From: Bryopsis sp. KO-2023
Lineage: Eukaryota; Chlorophyta; Ulvophyceae; Bryopsidales; Bryopsidaceae
Assembly (NCBI GenBank): GCA_030272585.1
Contig: BSYQ01000001.1
Span: forward strand, 5,394,001-5,458,000
Length of the DNA stretch: 64,000 bases
Direction: 5' to 3'
The position numbers and the translations under genes were made by a program. Positions 34,212-46,190 of this stretch are shown piece after piece. Under the pieces are notes generated by a model. The model worked only from the letters and a program-made list of their open reading frames with translations, ran no database searches and was not told where the DNA came from. The stretch's first letter is position 1. The number at the start of each line of letters is the position of its first letter.

Positions 34212-35585
34212 ATGGTCGCCATGCTCAAGTTTCAATGCATCGTTGTATTGGCAACTTTGATTGCGGGAGCTCAGGCTAGAAACGGTGAGTAGGAGAGAAG
34301 AACGACGGCATATCCGTTCCAACCTCTGTTGTCCCTATCAGTCTGATCCGGTGGTGATTGAGTTTGGGAACGCGCGTGTTGATATTCTTGATCTTCTCAA
34401 AAACCTGTTATTTTCGACTTGGCGCCTGTTGCAAGAAAACCTGGGGCTCCTTTAAGATTCGGTAGAAACAGAGCTGTCGATTTTTTCTTTCTTTTCTTTC
34501 TCTTTTTTTTTGGGGGGGGGGGATGGAGTTGAAGGTGGGACTTGAGCCATAAACCGCGTAACTGGGATTCTTGTATTTTCCCGTTGCAGTGCGCAGTCTC
34601 AATATCCTGGGAAGGAGGTCGCTCCAGAATAATGGTGAGTTGAACTGTCGCATTATCTTGCTTCGTTGGTCGACGCTGTACAAGCAGCGGGGGACATCGA
34701 GGGGGGCTCGCTTCTGTTATGTTTGCTGCACTCGCTGGTTACATTGATATGTGATTGTGTTTTAGTCTTCAAATTTCCATTTTTTTCAGCTCCAGCAGTC
34801 ACAGCTGCTGCAGATGCACCTAAAGATGCTCAAGGGCTTCCCCTCCAGACAGGGACGGAAGAAACTGAAGCGCTCCTGACAGATCCCAACATCCCCTTCC
34901 CTGAACCAGCAAAATGTAGGTCAAAATTTGATGAAAAATTCTCTAACCACTGATGTTGCTGCTGACGAACGACCTTTTCTCATGTATGGATGGCGGAGTT
35001 TTCTTTCATTTCATGCAAAGTTAGTTTGGTGCTTTCAAAGGGAGAATCTGTCGGCATCCCATTCTGACGTATCTTCCCAGTCAGCAAGCAAGATTATTGC
35101 AAAATTTTTTTTTTTTTTTTTGAATTTTTATCAGCCGACACAACCGTGATCCAGAAAACCATCTTGCCAGTGAACTTGATGCAGACAATGCGGGGAACTG
35201 GATTTGATTATTCTCCTCTTTCTTGATTGCAGTCGATTCTGCAATCGGTCTGGGCTTCGTCCAAGGTGGCTCCGTCTCATTCAAACAATTGAATGGAGAT
35301 TGTGTTTCGCAATCTTTCGGAGTGACCACAGGAAGCACGCAGGTCATCGGAGAAGCTGCAGCAGCAGTCGATGGGGATGTCCAAAGTCAGAGCAAGTGTG
35401 GAGGTAAGCCAAAAAAAAACCCATCAAGTTTTCCACACACCCTCTTTCATGGTGAAGTTAAGTCTCAAGCATTGTGAAAGAAGCTATCATTAAAAAAATT
35501 CCACCCGTTCGTTGTGCATGTATCCCCACATTCCAGGATCGTATCCACAGCGAACGGGTGGAATTTTTCACCTTTCCTTTTTTTT

Positions 35586-35619
<34 letters not shown>

Positions 35620-35905
35620 CACAGAATATCCCCTGAATCGTGAGAGCGTTGGTGTGCTTTGCCTCGTAGAAAATGCCAAGCCTTTTGATATTGGGTTCTC
35701 TGGCTTTGGGGGTTTCGTTGCAACGTCTTCCTTCAATGCCCAAGAAGAATGCCGGTCAGACACCATTGGCTTCGGACAAACCAACACCATTGCACTGGGG
35801 GATATCAAGAGCAGCGCCTCCGGAGGTGTGGGTGGTGGTTCCTCCTGTGGAAAAGTAACACCCGAGGCCACCACCAAAGCCAGTCAGACGGTGCGGGGAA
35901 GATAA
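34212..35905 (+). CDS. secreted Gly-rich protein with two Cys-pair repeats
   Basis: Exons 34212-34284, 34590-34634, 34790-34915, 35233-35403 and 35625-35905 join in frame to 231 residues. The signal peptide is MVAMLKFQCIVVLATLIAG followed by AQA. A short linker (VRSLNILGRRSLQNN) and an Ala/Pro/Glu-rich spacer precede two related segments: GLGFVQGGSVSFKQLNGDC ... SQSKCG, and DIGFSGFGGFVATSSFNAQE..C ... GGGSSCGK. Each has a Gly/Phe start, one central Cys and a closing CG. This looks like an internal duplication of a domain of about 55 residues, split by one intron. The last intron ends in a long (TA)n tract directly before its acceptor. No family was recognised; a wall or matrix protein is possible. 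Confidence 0.65.
34938..35014. repeat. dispersed repeat, copy 1
   Basis: About 76 bases match 40682-40756 at roughly 88-90%, in the same orientation (CACTGATGTTGCTGCTGAC ... TATGTATGGATGGCGGAGT). This copy lies in the third intron of the Gly-rich protein gene. Confidence 0.75.
35489..35568. repeat. intronic hairpin with 18-base perfect stem
   Basis: AAAAATTCCACCCGTTCG near 35493 is mirrored by its exact reverse complement ending near 35568. The loop is about 40 bases. It lies in the last intron of the Gly-rich protein gene, close before the (TA)n tract at 35590-35616. It may be a MITE or an RNA structure. Confidence 0.8.
35590..35616. repeat. (TA)n microsatellite next to a 3' splice site
   Basis: About 13 TA units lie immediately before TTTACACAG/AATAT, the acceptor at 35624. 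Other (TA)n tracts occur at 23030-23055, 40072-40081 (also near an acceptor), 43682-43695 and 57421-57440. Confidence 0.85.
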
Positions 35906-36887
35906 CTTGCGGTCACAGCCCAAGGAGGATGACTAATCCTAAAATAATAGGGACTGAATTGACTTGTCGAGAAATGCTGATGAATAAATCAAATTGGAAG
36001 CATAAAGGGAAAAAAAAAGACTTAATGCCTTTTGCCAGAAATTTTCTACGATAATGGGGGTTGTGGGGGATGCGAATTTTAGCCGTTCTGGAATGCACGT
36101 TTTTGGGAATCTGAATCGAGGCCGATCAGGAGGTTATTGTGTGAGAATAAAACAAAAATCTGGAAAAGAGTGACGTTGCAATGGCTTTTGGAAAACTTTA
36201 CATACAGATGCTTATACATACGTTACGCCAGTCCTTTCGGTAATTCTTGTGCAAGTGTGTTGTGAAGATAGAAATGTTTTTGTTTTCTTTTGTTTTTTTT
36301 CTTGGGAAAGTTCAAAAAAAAGGGAAAAAAAAACCTCGGCATGTCTTCGATTTTTTTTTGTGCTGGAGAGGTGATTAAGTTGCAAAAAGAAAGCAAGCAA
36401 TTGCGAAAAAAAACTTCCCTTGCTCCTTCAAGTGTTGATTTCAAATCGGACCAGATGCAGCAAATGGATATCATGCCAGATGATATTTCACTTTGCTCAA
36501 CAAACAGAAACAAAATCAACCCGAGAGTTGAGATTTTGACATTGCATGATCACACAGATGATGCTCAAATATCCTCTGAAAAAAGAAAGGCAGGCTCTCT
36601 TCATGAGAAACAACCAAGCTGGGAATCCTATTGATATGAACAAGAAGCCAGGCAGCCTCACCACACCACCACACCACCACAACATCAACAGCACCTGTCT
36701 TTCCCTCCAATCACCGACCACACAACAAATCAAATATCGCTCACTTTAAATCTGCCACCGCAAGACGCAATCGCCCACCTAGGAATGAGATCAAGAGAAA
36801 AAGAAAAAGTCGTTTGAACAGGGTGCATGCCCTCCTGTTCAGGGAGTTTACAAGGTCCCCCTGGCCTCGAATGAAATCGAGATAAAA
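35906..36887. other. intergenic region
   Basis: The 3' flank of the Gly-rich gene and the 5' flank of the PRPP synthetase gene. It is AT-rich with short A-runs; nothing else was recognised. Confidence 0.5.
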
Positions 36888-39800
36888 ATGTCATCTGAAT
36901 TCCTGTTAAGAATCGGAACAAGCCCAACTTTTCCACATCCAGTTACTGTCACCCGCCAAAGGCTCCTGTCGAAACCTCGATTTCGGAGCTTCGGGTGCAG
37001 AAAGAGTGGGATGTCGCGGGATTTGCGATTGGCTGCTGAAAACGGGATGGACACGCCGAAAGGTCTGGCGTTGAGCTCGCCCAACATACGCGCCGCCGAC
37101 TTTCCTTTCGCCACGAAAGATTGCCTGCTGTTCTATTCTCCCCAAACGGAAGCTCTGGCGAAAAAAATATCTCACGTCGGCGCGGCGAAGGTGGAGCTGG
37201 GCGAGATTCGATGGGGGTGCGAATCCGCTGCATGGGGAAATTGATGAGATGCAAAAATTGGACACACACATGGATTTCGAAAGACAATTTAAAACAAAAA
37301 AAAATTGCACACAATGGATGACCTTCATTGAGATCGATTGGTCCTGTCATTAGGATCGACACTGAGTCTTTCCGAAATAAAAACAAAAAAAATAAAAAAA
37401 TAAGTCTTTTTCGAAACTTTTTTTAAAAGGTTTTGATACAGTTTTCTGGGGTTGAGAGTGGATGGCTGGATGGGTGTAGCAATCCATCGACATCTTCTCC
37501 TTCCTGTTATTATTTCAACTGCTTATCACACCCATCCATGTTCTTTTTAAATCGTTATTATTTCCATAAAACTCTGTTGCACATGCAAGCACGATTTTGA
37601 ACAAAAGGGGGGGGGGGAGGTTCTTGGTTTTCACAATATGAGTGGTGTTTTTCTTTGCGTGCATCAGGACGTTCCCTGATGGATTTCCAAATTTATTCGT
37701 CCAGGATGCCCTTCGAGTTCGAAATCGACATGTAGCTTTCTTGGCTTCCTTCGACGACCCTTCCGTGATTTTCGAACAGATCTCGGTGATCTATGCACTT
37801 CCCAGATTGTTCGTGGGTTCTTTCACACTGGTGCTGCCGTTTTTCCCGACCGGAACTCAAGAAAGAGTGAGTGAGAAAAAAAGACAGGGGAAAATGCTGC
37901 CAAACTGTTTTTTCAAAAAAAAAAAAAAAAAAAAAAAAAGAAATACGAAGTGGGTTATATTCTCTTCCTTTTGCTGGGTTTTCGTTTCCACATCTGGAAT
38001 GCCAGATTTTGGAATTTTATGAAAAAAAAAGAAGGGTGGTTGCAGCATTTTTCCACGAAAACAGATAGCTGAGTTGACATACTGTCCCTGTTCTTGACGC
38101 TTGACGTCTTGTGTCAAATTCTCTTTTTTTTAATTTTGTTTTAATTTTCTGTAGATGGAAGCTGAAGGTGTGGTGGCGACTGCCTTCACATTAGCTCGAA
38201 TCTTGTCGAACATCCCACCATCGAGAGGAGGTCCCACCAGTTTGGTCGTTTTCGATATCCATGCGCTCCAGGTAACACCAGATTTTGAACAACTGTTGAC
38301 AGATGAAGCAGTATCTGTTATTTTTTTGTTCGAGGTCGAACATTTTTGTTGTTTTTTTTAATTGTGTGCCAATCAAGCAGGGTGTCAGTGAAATCCCTCG
38401 TTGGCCAGGCTTCGCTGAACTCTCGAATACCAGAATCAAAAAAATTACTGAAATATTGAAAAGTACCATTGTTCATACTTCGAAGCAAGCACCAAACTTC
38501 CTGAAAGGATATCTACCTATCTGGAATTCTCCTTTTCAATCAGTTGGTCAATCGCCTTTGGTTCGGTGCAAGTAGAAACATTTTCCATGGCTTCCTGATG
38601 TTTGTGGGGTTTTTTGCTGATGGTCGTCCCTTGTTTTTCTGATTTCCAGGAAAGGTTTTACTTTGGGGATTCTGTGCTGCCTCTGTTTGAAAGCGGAATT
38701 CCCCTGCTGGAGCAAGAGCTGAAATCTCTTCCGGATCATGACAATGTATTGTATATTTTTATCAAAACCTCACGGTACCAATGCCAGTTTCTGGAGCTTT
38801 TGTTGATTCAATTTTCTCAGAAGAAGACTTGCATCCAGGGGGAAAACGAAAACAAAACAGGAGAGAAAATTTTTGGACGTGTGCATGTGTTCGAAGGCTA
38901 GGAAAAGTCATATTTGATTTTTTGGATAAAATGTTGGAAATATTAACACGAGTTTGCTGGATTTTTGTTGACCTGAGCGAAGAAACAAAAAGAAAAAGTT
39001 CTTTTCAACAAGCATCCAAACGTGGTGCATCAACTTTTTTTTTATTTTGTTTTTTTTTGGGGGGGGGGCCGGATCGGATATATTTACTGTAGGTTAAGCT
39101 GAACCATGGATGCTTGACTAGATGCATCAACTTTTTTTCTTAATTGTGTGTGTGTGCAATTTCTTTCCTCCAGATTACGATTGCTTATCCAGATGAGGGA
39201 TCTTGGAAGAGGTTTCATTCACTGATATCGGGCTATCCAGAGGTACGATGCCATACAATCGATGCATATGCACAAAATCCCTTTTTTTTGTTTTTAAAGT
39301 TGCCCTTTCTGATGCTTCATGTCTTACTTGCATCACTCTTTCTGGATATTGAGATCCTGGAGGCCTCCAAAAAGTTGTCTGACTCTGCAGGTGGTCTGCA
39401 CCAAGTATCGAGAAGGCAATAAGAGGATTGTGAGAGTCAAGGTTAGACAATGCAACACAGAATGGATTGTCCCTCAGGAAAAAGGGGGAAAGAAGGAGGG
39501 GGGGGGGATTATTTTCTTTTTTAGCAAGAAAAAGAGACCCAGAAAAACAGGAGTGGATATTGTGCATTACTCACACTTCCACAAGAATTGAATTATGTTG
39601 ATGGAAACAAAAGTAGAAAAAAACAAATATGAAAGAATAGATGTGTATATATGTTGGATTGGAGACTCATTTGTTTTTTGATCAGCAAACAGAATCGTAT
39701 GATTGGAAGCTTTCCTTCTGTTTGTAAAGTCGTCGCTTTTTTTTTTGGTCTGAAAGGGAATTTGGTTTCGTTGCAGGAAGGGGATCCCAAGGATCGACAT

Positions 39801-40542
39801 GTAGTTATCGTGGATGACCTGGTGCAATCGGGAAACACACTGAGAGAATGCCATTCAGTTCTAGCAGCAATGGGGGCCAAACACGGTACTTAGAAAAGCA
39901 TTCAATCATCAATATCTTCCTCCTAAATCCTCAAAACGACTTGTTTGTGCAAGTTTGTGTTCTCATTGGAGCTTTGCTCTGTGGAAATTTTACACGCTTC
40001 TTGCTTTTTTGCTTCTGTCTTGTTGGTCCGAGTTTTTTGAGAATAGGAGGGACATTCAATGTTTGAATTCCTATATATATATCGATTTGATGCAGTGAGT
40101 GCCTACGTCACGCATGCTGTATTTCCTAACGAATCTTGGAGAAATTTTAAACATCAAAATGGAGGTACAGTTTTTTTGGGGGGGGGCATTGATCCTGGTG
40201 AAATTTTTGCTTCTTCGACTGCAATCGCTCCGAAACGAAACAAAAAACCCCTCAATGGCTGTAACATAGATTATTTCTTAAAGTATTTTGCATTTGAGGC
40301 TGAATTCCTCATGTCACTAGGGGACCGACCAAATGAGTGATATGCTCGACAGTGTGTTATCTTCAGTATAGCTTTTGCTTTGTCTGATTTCGTTTCATGC
40401 TGTTCCAGGGGATGCATCGACAGGTATGTCTTATTTTTGGATAACGGATTCCTGTGCAAAGAGTATAACAGCGATCGGGGACACCAAGCCATTCAAAGTT
40501 TTGTCCCTGGCTGGTCCGATTGCCCAGGCACTTCAAATTTAG
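36888..40542 (+). CDS. ribose-phosphate pyrophosphokinase, plant class II type
   Basis: Makes 5-phosphoribosyl-1-diphosphate from ribose 5-phosphate and ATP for purine, pyrimidine, His and Trp synthesis. Nine exons, 36888-37216, 37668-37866, 38155-38271, 38650-38745, 39174-39242, 39391-39441, 39777-39885, 40096-40164 and 40409-40542, join exactly to 390 residues. The text follows the plant class II isozymes throughout: [17 protein letters not shown]-like [68 protein letters not shown], the PRPP-binding loop [36 protein letters not shown] and [12 protein letters not shown]. The first 40 or so residues ([20 protein letters not shown] ...) are rich in Ser, Thr and Arg and may target an organelle; a second in-frame ATG begins [12 protein letters not shown]. 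Plant class II enzymes are phosphate-independent. Confidence 0.9.
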
Positions 40543-41842
40543 CCATCTTTCACCAAGGGGGGGCGGGGGGACAGCAGGTGGATAGGGTATGGTGTAAAAA
40601 TGCAGGGGAACGAATCAATGAATTTCTGGGACTTTTGTGTAAGGACTGCTCAAGAAAAAAACACATCTATTGACATGCAACATCTCTAACGACTGATGTT
40701 GCTGCTGACAAACAAACTTTTCTTATGTATGGATGGCGGAGTGTCCTTTCATTTCAGATTGGATATTCTTTTTTTGGGGGGAATGGAAAGAGATGTGTTT
40801 GTGCTGGTCTTCACTAATAGAGGGAACCCTGGGTGTGAGCAGCCTTCGGTATATACCGTTCAATTTAGTCTTTCAGAACACTCCAAAAAAAAGAAAAAAT
40901 TGTTCGAAAAATTTGTCCTTCTCGAAATCGGTACACTTTTTTTAAAAGGTATGATCGAAAACGCACATAATCTAATTTACAGTCAAAATAACAAGTCCCT
41001 CAGCGTTTCTGTCCAAAGAAATAAGACCGATACATTTCAATCTTTCATGTAACCAAATTCCTTGATCGACGAATCGAGTCGATCTAATCAGAGCATCCCA
41101 TAAGTGTCCCCCATGACACTTTTTTTCCCCCTTTTCCCCCTGTTCCTTCAAATATTGTCCCAAAAACTGTTTTCTTTTCCACCATGGTTACCTCTTCAAG
41201 GTTTCGAAAGTTCCGTCTGGATGACCAGACAACCTTTCTACCGTTTTCAATTATCCAAACATCTGTAAAACATAAAAATACACTTCATTCGTTTAAACCA
41301 CGTGAAATTTTCCCCTTTTTTTCTGTGGCACCCTTGCCCACTTCACTGGTTTCGCTAAACTATTTTTTCAAGATTTTTTGGGGCATTCATTGTTGATGAT
41401 CCAAATAATGTATTGGAAATCAAATGCCGACCAAAACGACGTTACCTCCTCATTCGCCTACCCAACTACTTTTCCCAACCTCAGATCCCAAACAATTCTT
41501 TTTCTGTTCTCCAGTTTCCTTCCAAAATTAATACCTCAATACGATTCCACTGTCCCAGTTTCTCCAAGAATAAGTACCCATCTCTTTCGCAAGAACACAC
41601 AAACGATTGTGTATCCATCAAATTTCAACCAACGTTTTCCCCTCTGTTCCAATGATAGAATAGGCTTTCAATTGTTGACCCTCGATCCATTCTGGTTTTC
41701 CAAAACTGTGTCTGTTCGTCTCCAAATCCCGTTGAAAAGTCGCCAAGGGACGTGCTCCCATGTCGGTCACACGCGACCCTACCCCCCCCCCAACCCCCCA
41801 GTGGGAGATGTCCCTGGCAACTTTCAACTGCTCCATTTTCTC
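40543..41842. other. intergenic region with dispersed repeat, copy 2
   Basis: Lies between two converging genes. 40682-40756 is the second copy of the repeat at 34938-35014. The rest is AT-rich without a recognisable gene. Confidence 0.6.
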
Positions 41843-43188
41843 TCAGTGTTTGAGCTGGGAAACTATCGAAAGAGTCAATGCCGCAATCGCACAAACGTGC
41901 ACAGTTCGATTGACGAAAGAGATCAGCCTTCTACCTTTGCCCCTCCGACGATTGCTGGGGGAAGACTTGCTTCGCTCTTGGCCAGCACTGTTGACCTCGT
42001 CATTGTGACGGGGAGGTGCAACGTCCGAATCACTGTTCACCTCGACTTTGTTGCAGGGCAGTTCAAGGTCGTCCGAATCACTGGCGGCCGTAATCTCCGT
42101 TATGATGCATTGCTTGGAACAAGCCTTCGTTTGGTGGGGGGAGTCCTGGTTTTCCTCAACAAGCTCGATTCCTCCATTCGAAACCCCCTGTTGGTGGGGG
42201 ACAACATTTGCAACGTCGGTGCCGGTAATATCTGTTTCTGTCAACCTCTGGCCACCGTCACTCGCTGCGGAAAGAACTTTCTGGTTTTCACCAAGAAGCA
42301 TGGCTTCTTCTGCGTTTGGGGAGGCATCAATAACACCTTCGTCTCGTCCAGTCACAATATTTGTTGGAATTTCTGTGAAGGGACCATCTTTCGCTCCGGA
42401 AAGAGGCTTCCGAATGTTACCAAGAAGCGCGTTGTCTTCCCCAGATAGAGGAGCTTTGACGACGGTATCCACATCACTTTCAATCGTGAACTCCGCCAAC
42501 GTCTGGCACTCTTTGTTCGGCACCGTCTCAGCGACGACTCCATCCAACTCCTGTAGCATTCAAGCATATTCATCAAAGACGTCCCAAAAGCGTCAACAAA
42601 AGGCGTGAAACCACTGCAACACACAAGATCGCCGGTTGAACTGTATCTGACTCTTACCGATGTTTCCAAAACGGTTGTTTCTGGAAATACGTTCTCTTTC
42701 TCTTCCTCCACGTAACGCGGCAGGATCCCTTGTTCAACCTCCGTCAACGGAAACGTTTCCATGGCCGCCTCGTTGAGCCGCAAAGTTCCTCCGCTCAGTT
42801 CGTTGGTACTTGCGGTCCCGGCTTCACTCTGTGTGACCGAAGTCACAAAGGTAGATCCCTGGGAGATTCTCCCTTGACGCTGGAGCTTTGCCTGTCGCTG
42901 GACAACGGGTTTCTCGTCGAATATGCTGGGATCCACTTTCGCCAAGCGGCCTTCCATCTTCACAACCAACCGTGTGTTGAAGGAGGGGCGGGTGCAGAGG
43001 CTCGAATCGACAACGTCTTTCCCCGTTTCCGATAGGAAACTCACGGTTCTACTGTTGTCCACCGTCACAGGCGTGGACTTGCTGTATCTTCCCTTGAACC
43101 TTGCTTTGACCGACTTGAAGCTGGCCTTCACTTTTCCGCGGATCGACCCGCTCTTCTGTTTCCCAGCGGTCTCATCCATAGAAGCCAT
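41843..43188 (-). CDS. predicted tail-anchored membrane protein, unknown function
   Basis: Two exons, 43188-42658 and 42550-41843, join in frame to 412 residues. The start MASMDETAGKQKSG is the first ATG of the frame. The N-terminal region is basic (GKVKASFKSVKARFKGRYSK). The middle is long, polar and acidic, with Glu, Ser and Thr throughout and repeated LLG(E)N and PLSG(E/A) phrases (ALLGNIRKPLSGAKD; MLLGENQKVLSAASD), suggesting weak internal repeats in a disordered chain. A basic patch (NRRRGKGRRL) precedes one C-terminal hydrophobic segment (VHVCAIAALTLSIVS) and a four-residue tail, the layout of a tail-anchored protein. No family was recognised. The start is 219 bases from the start of the MYND gene on the other strand, so the two may share a divergent promoter. 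Confidence 0.65.
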
Positions 43189-43407
43189 GTTTCCCAAGAG
43201 CCTCTTTCGAGTGAAAGCTGAACGGCGTGGGTCGTCAGGAGTGACGGCTGAGATATGAATGACGCGACGACCTGCTCTGGATCGGCGACTTGGGTCAGGG
43301 TGTGTTGTGTCGAGTTAAAAATGAAAAATGGTCCATGATACAAATCATCCAGCAGCCATTTTGGCACAAACGGGGTCCAGATCTTTGGGATTCCAATTTC
43401 GATCGGG
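43189..43407. promoter_or_regulatory. compact divergent promoter region
   Basis: The 219 bases between oppositely oriented start codons at 43188 (-) and 43408 (+) must hold the 5' leaders and promoters of both genes. No TATA box is evident. Confidence 0.4.
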
Positions 43408-45526
43408 ATGAGCGGGACGTCTGGGGGTTGGCTGCGATGCCAGCTCTGTGGGAAGCCTTGTGGTTCGGAATTCGCTTGCCCAGAGTGCCAAGCGATTCCC
43501 TACTGTTCAGTAAAGCACAGGAGAGCACACTTTGAAACCCATCAGGAAAACTGTGCCAGACTCAAATCTCAGTTGTTGCGGAGCAAGGTACCATTTGGCC
43601 ACGACAAAGGACTTCAAAATGTGGGATGATAATGTTTCAGATTTAATGCTGAAGAGATCATTTCAGGATTTCAATAATTGATATATATATATATAAACTC
43701 TACACAAGTATTAGATTTGGGTTGGGTATAGCAAAGAATCAGTCATTTATTGTTCCAGGGGTTAATGTGTGAGTCGCCTGTGGCATTTTTTGTGGTTGAA
43801 GTGTCCAATGTATGCATGACTCAGGCACCTTGCCTCTTGGTTTTGGTTTATCGAGAAAGGCACTTGTTCTTGCATGTACATGCAAAGTCATCAACAACAG
43901 CACAATGCTTGTTTGTGGATGAATTACACAGGATTTAGGCGACTTTCCTTTCCCCTTCTCTACGCTGCTGACAGGTGAAGCTTGCGACCCTGTTTTTTTT
44001 TTTCATACATCATCACTTCTTGACATAATTTCCAACAATACAACCTCAATGTGTTTCACAGATCGGAGTCAATTTGGAGCTAAGCCGCTCTGTGAATTCC
44101 TGGCATCTCATGGGTGCCATGGATCCTCGCTTTGGGCAAGGGCCTGCCCTCTGCACAAGTCAGACCAGAGGTTCGGAGATATTGGAGCGAAGCGAATGAT
44201 CGTTAAGGCAGAGGATCATGGAAAAGATGGGAAAAAAAGGAGGGCTATATTCATGGAGGATAAAGAAACAGGTGGTGTCAGCAAGATTGCCAAGAGAGAC
44301 GCCTCTTCAAGAATTGCACCAAAAGCTGTGGAGTCGACTGGAGAAACAGAGGGGGCTGTGGTGCCATCTGTTTTGGATGGCTCCCAAAATCATCGATCCA
44401 TACCACCTCCTGAAGGGGATGTCTCTGACATGCCCTGTAAGCCGGACAATAAGGGTTCTTTCATTCTGAAAAGCACTGCAAGTGTGAGAGACCTTTGGGG
44501 GCTTCCAGAAAACGAGATTCCAACCATAGGTGATTCGGTGCCAGATTCGTTTCATATCAATTCGTGGTTGGCATGCTATCAGTTTTTTGGTGTCGGGACG
44601 TCGTCACCTGCTGCCTTGCTGTTGCATTTTCCATTGACCTTGTTTTTGGGAATCAGCCTGGCGGGGATACCAAAATGTCGACCCCTCATCCGCGTTCATT
44701 ACTTGGGGCCACAGGATGAGTTGGACATGTTGGAGGTCTTTGGAGTGCTGATGGATTTACTCCCAGGTAATTAACCCCAGTGAATCCCCCTGTGTTTTAT
44801 TCCATAGACAGGTGAAGGTTCTGTCCAGCTCAATGTCCCCATTAGTTTCTATTTCAGCAATGAAATTCTGTTCTGTAACAGCTGTTTTCTGTAGGTACAA
44901 GGATCCACATCGATTTCATCGGCCCGGACATATCCAAGGAACTGGATGGCAGGCAGCTTGAAATTTTGCCCACAACAAAATCAATGTGTGAAAAAACACC
45001 ATGGCCTTGCTCCTGGGATGACCTGGAGCTGATCGACTACCAGGATATTGACATGGTGTGCCCACCGCCACCATTCACGAATGAAAAATGCAAACCTCGT
45101 GAACTCACAACTCATCAATCAAATCCTGAAATCGACATCAGCCATCAAAGGATTGAGAAGAAGATTGGTGCCATGACCATGTCTTTCTGGCGGGGTGTAT
45201 ATCACGATTGGCTGAATAACTCCAGTGGTTTGCATGAGGAGTCCAAGCAAGCGGACTTAGTGTTTGCCCCGAATGCTGGCCTAGAGGCTTACCCAAGTTG
45301 GCTGCCAACAATAGAGATGCTCAGCCAGACAGGTCCATTCGCTCTGTTCACGGATTATGGAGAAGAGGCGATCGTCAGACCAGCAAAAATGCTCAAGTCT
45401 TGGGGGCTGAATGTTGGCGGAGCATTTGTCAACCCATTCAGACAGCCTCTGCTCAGAGTGGATTCCGGAAATGTGCTGCCATGTTACAGTAACGGATTCG
45501 GTTTTGTAATGAATGATGGATCCTGA
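43408..45526 (+). CDS. MYND zinc-finger protein with MSS51-type C-terminal domain
   Basis: MSS51-like proteins pair a MYND finger with a conserved C-terminal domain; fungal Mss51 is a translational activator of cytochrome oxidase subunit 1 in mitochondria. Exon 1 (43408-43587) encodes the finger: CQLC ... CPEC ... CSVKH, H...C, ending HQENCARLKS. Exon 44062-44766 and exon 44895-45526 join in phase and end at TGA. Domain marks in the C-terminal part are PLIRVHYLGPQDELDMLEVF, RIHIDFIGPDI, FAPNAGLEAYPSWLPTI, PFALFTDYGEEA and VNPFRQPL. One more exon of phase 1 is needed between 43587 and 44062. A candidate starts after the acceptor at 43758 (GLMCESPVAFFVV) but its donor is unclear. The acidic, Lys-rich centre (about 44200-44460) is probably disordered. 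Confidence 0.75.
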
Positions 45527-45767
45527 GGTGGAAAATCGACTGTTTTGGGGTCGACTGATGGCATGGTTTGCCATGCCATGGAATTTCACTTCACTCTGAC
45601 AAAGTAAGGATGGATTCTGTGGAATCTGACATGCCTACACTATATTCTGAAACATTCGAGCATCAAAACCTGCAGTACCCGCTAATTTCTCACCCAGTGA
45701 TCAATTCTTTCCAAACTGATTTTTGTGTCGAGCTACTGATGCCCCCCCCCCCTACTTTTGAGTCTTT

Positions 45768-45956
45768 TTGAAAAACGAACTGATTTTCCGGGTCCCTGCT
45801 GCATCCTTCTCGGTGAACTTCGGTGGCTTCGGAGGTGTTTTCAATTGCGGTTTTGCTTCCACCTGGGAAATGGACAAACTCGATCATTCTTTAGGGAGGA
45901 ATTCTTGGAGCAGCCGTTGCTTGACCAAAAACAGACCAGGAAATTTGAGCAATGAT
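45768..45956 (+). other. possible orphan exon resembling the Gly-rich repeat
   Basis: An open stretch after the MYND gene reads SFSVNFGGFGGVFNCGF ... WSSRCLTKN. It recalls the segment FDIGFSGFGGF...C of the gene at 34212-35905. No start, acceptor or partner exon was secured. It could be a gene relic. Confidence 0.2.
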
Positions 45957-46190
45957 TCACCTTCGTTTTCTTTTTAGCAGGGGAATTGCCATCCACTCTC
46001 TTCTGGCCCCGCAAGACTCCGTTACCTTCACAGAAACATTTTTGATGTCTGAAAAACAAAGTCTATGTCGCTGGAAAAAAGAAACTTACCATCTCCAATT
46101 TCATTTTCAAAAATCCGCAAAGCGAACTCATAATTTCTATGTTTCATCATTTCACCCTTTCTGCTAAAAAATTTAAACACAGAGAGGACT

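Noticed and set aside
41378-42448. 356-codon open frame on the plus strand
   Set aside because: It is antisense to the tail-anchored protein gene over most of its length, and the rest is low-complexity leader. No domain was recognised.
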